From: Mollicutes bacterium
Lineage (GTDB): Bacteria > Bacillota_I > Bacilli_A > RF39 > UBA660
NCBI GenBank assembly: GCA_012841465.1
Contig: DUUS01000108.1
Location: 1-6,094 of the forward strand
Length of the DNA: 6,094 bases
Reading direction: 5' to 3'
Part shown: positions 5,467-6,094 of the stretch, one piece after another
Numbering within the stretch: the first letter of the stretch is position 1
Layout of the letters: each line of letters opens with the position of its first letter
The notes under the pieces: generated by a model
Databases searched by the model: none
What the model saw: only the letters and a program-made list of their open reading frames with translations
What the model was told of the DNA's origin: nothing
Translations under genes and position numbers: made by a program

Positions 5467-6094
5467 CTTTTTCACCACCTACTAAAGAATATATAGTACT
5501 TATTGAAACTTTTTTACTAAATTTATAAATATCTTCTTTTTTAATATTTTTAAATTCTTTAATTCTAGTTTCATAATCATCTAAATCACTTGTGTTTTTA
5601 TAAAAATAATTATCAACTACTCTACCGATATTATCCATAGACATATTTAGAGATGATATTATTAATTCTTTAGCTTGATTAAACTCTTCATCAGATATAT
5701 TATTTTCCATTTCTTTTAAAGATTCTTTAATTAATTTAACTGCAAAGTTTTCTTGATTAATATCTACAGCGGTTGTTATTAATATAAGTCCATCATATTT
5801 TTGATACATAGATCCAACATTATAACAAAGTGAATGTTCATTTCTTAGTTTTTTATATAATTTAGTTTCAAGAGAGCCTCCACCTAATATAATATTATAA
5901 ATGTTTGCAATATATTTTTTTTCATAATCAGTTAAATTATTTAAATTTAAAATAAGTACTATATTAGTTTGGGCATATAGATAATTTTCACTTTTTTTAA
6001 CTAACTTTCTTTTAGTATTATTTATATAATAATCTAACTTTTCATTTTTAATTACTTTAAACTTAGCATACGCAGATATAATTTCATTTACCTC
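5453..6094 (-). CDS. ymfF: M16-family peptidase-like protein, YmfF type, C-terminal part (cut by the window's right edge)
   Basis: The frame is open from the window edge at 6094 to TAA at 5453, giving the last 213 residues of a longer protein. The M16 C-terminal domain signature is clear: GGGS at residues 71-74 of the visible part, then LRNEHSLCY with Arg84 and Tyr91. Their 7-residue spacing equals that of the R/Y substrate-binding pair of insulysin-type M16 enzymes. A long acidic/basic helical region follows, and the end GGEKDEKN is hydrophilic. ATG 5809 is internal (Met96 of the visible part), not the start, because conserved sequence continues upstream of it. The N-terminal half, where an HxxEH site would or would not be, is outside the window, so whether this subunit is catalytic cannot be seen. 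In YmfF/YmfH-like and other M16B pairs one subunit usually carries the zinc site and the other the R/Y pair, which fits this arrangement. Confidence 0.85.
   Translation of the reverse strand, partial: EVNEIISAYAKFKVIKNEKLDYYINNTKRKLVKKSENYLYAQTNIVLILNLNNLTDYEKKYIANIYNIILGGGSLETKLYKKLRNEHSLCYNVGSMYQKYDGLILITTAVDINQENFAVKLIKESLKEMENNISDEEFNQAKELIISSLNMSMDNIGRVVDNYFYKNTSDLDDYETRIKEFKNIKKEDIYKFSKKVSISTIYSLVGGEKDEKN
5475..5480 (-). promoter_or_regulatory. Ribosome binding site that decides the ymfH start
   Basis: AGGTGG on the minus strand lies 8 nt before ATG 5466. It overlaps the in-frame GTG codons at 5478 and 5475 and so favours the ATG over them. The site is written inside the last codons of the ymfF-like gene (Val-Gly-Gly-Glu). 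Confidence 0.65.

Noticed and set aside
5467..5478. GTG at 5478 as the start of the YmfH-like gene
   Set aside because: No ribosome site lies before it, and it overlaps AGGTGG, which is well placed for ATG 5466.
5453..5809. A short stand-alone gene starting at ATG 5809
   Set aside because: The same frame is open upstream to the window edge and encodes the conserved GGGS and LRNEHSLCY motifs of the M16 C-terminal domain, so the Met is internal.
1..6094. Mycoplasma-type code with TGA as tryptophan
   Set aside because: The comEC, comEA and ymfH genes are full length with no internal TGA, and one TGA forms a typical ATGA stop-start overlap. Only the TGA at 273-275 leaves a doubt, reported as a finding.
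1..6094. tRNA or rRNA genes, CRISPR array, insertion sequence or riboswitch
   Set aside because: No GC-richer structured stretch, regularly spaced repeat, transposase-like frame or terminal inverted repeat was seen. The only non-coding gaps (840-1002, 4117-4185 and possibly 216-272) are short and described above.

Overview
The window is a very AT-rich stretch in which every supported gene lies on the minus strand, so the transcription order runs from high to low coordinates. The gene content suggests a low-GC Bacillota, probably an uncultured gut-type member of class Bacilli: a YmfF/YmfH-type M16 peptidase pair, ComEA/ComEC competence proteins, a TasA-like secreted protein with a SipW-type signal, almost exclusive use of AGA for Arg, and clear AGGAGG ribosome binding sites. 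The lineage is inferred from style, not from a marker gene. The standard code fits: all central genes are full length with TGA read as stop.

Layout in transcription order. (1) 6094-5453: C-terminal half of an M16 peptidase-like protein (YmfF type), cut by the window edge. (2) 5466-4186: its partner (YmfH type) with an intact HxxEH zinc site, overlapping the first gene by 14 nt. (3) After a 69-nt gap, 4116-3505: a membrane-anchored ComEA-like DNA receptor. (4) 3508-2975: a second ComEA paralogue, joined through an ATGA overlap and lacking a normal membrane anchor. (5) 3021-1003: ComEC, the DNA-uptake channel with its metallo-beta-lactamase-like domain, overlapping the second comEA by up to 47 nt. 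Two hairpins follow; the second carries a T-tract and looks like an intrinsic terminator. (6) A new transcription unit with a good promoter, a dyad at the predicted start site and a strong ribosome binding site drives 839-273, a TasA-like secreted protein. (7) 215-1: the start of another probable surface protein that continues out of the window. It lies in the same frame as gene 6, with a single TGA between them.

The com genes form a tightly coupled DNA-uptake block: ComEA binds DNA outside the membrane, ComEC nicks or degrades one strand and passes the other through. The M16 pair upstream may be co-transcribed with it or may simply be adjacent. The TasA-like gene is a separate unit behind the terminator.

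The most notable points are: no tryptophan at all in about 1,950 predicted residues; a tandem comEA duplication in which both copies carry four-cysteine linkers; ribosome binding sites written inside the 3' coding ends of the upstream genes; a non-ATG start for comEC; and the single in-frame TGA that separates the TasA-like domain from the open frame after it.
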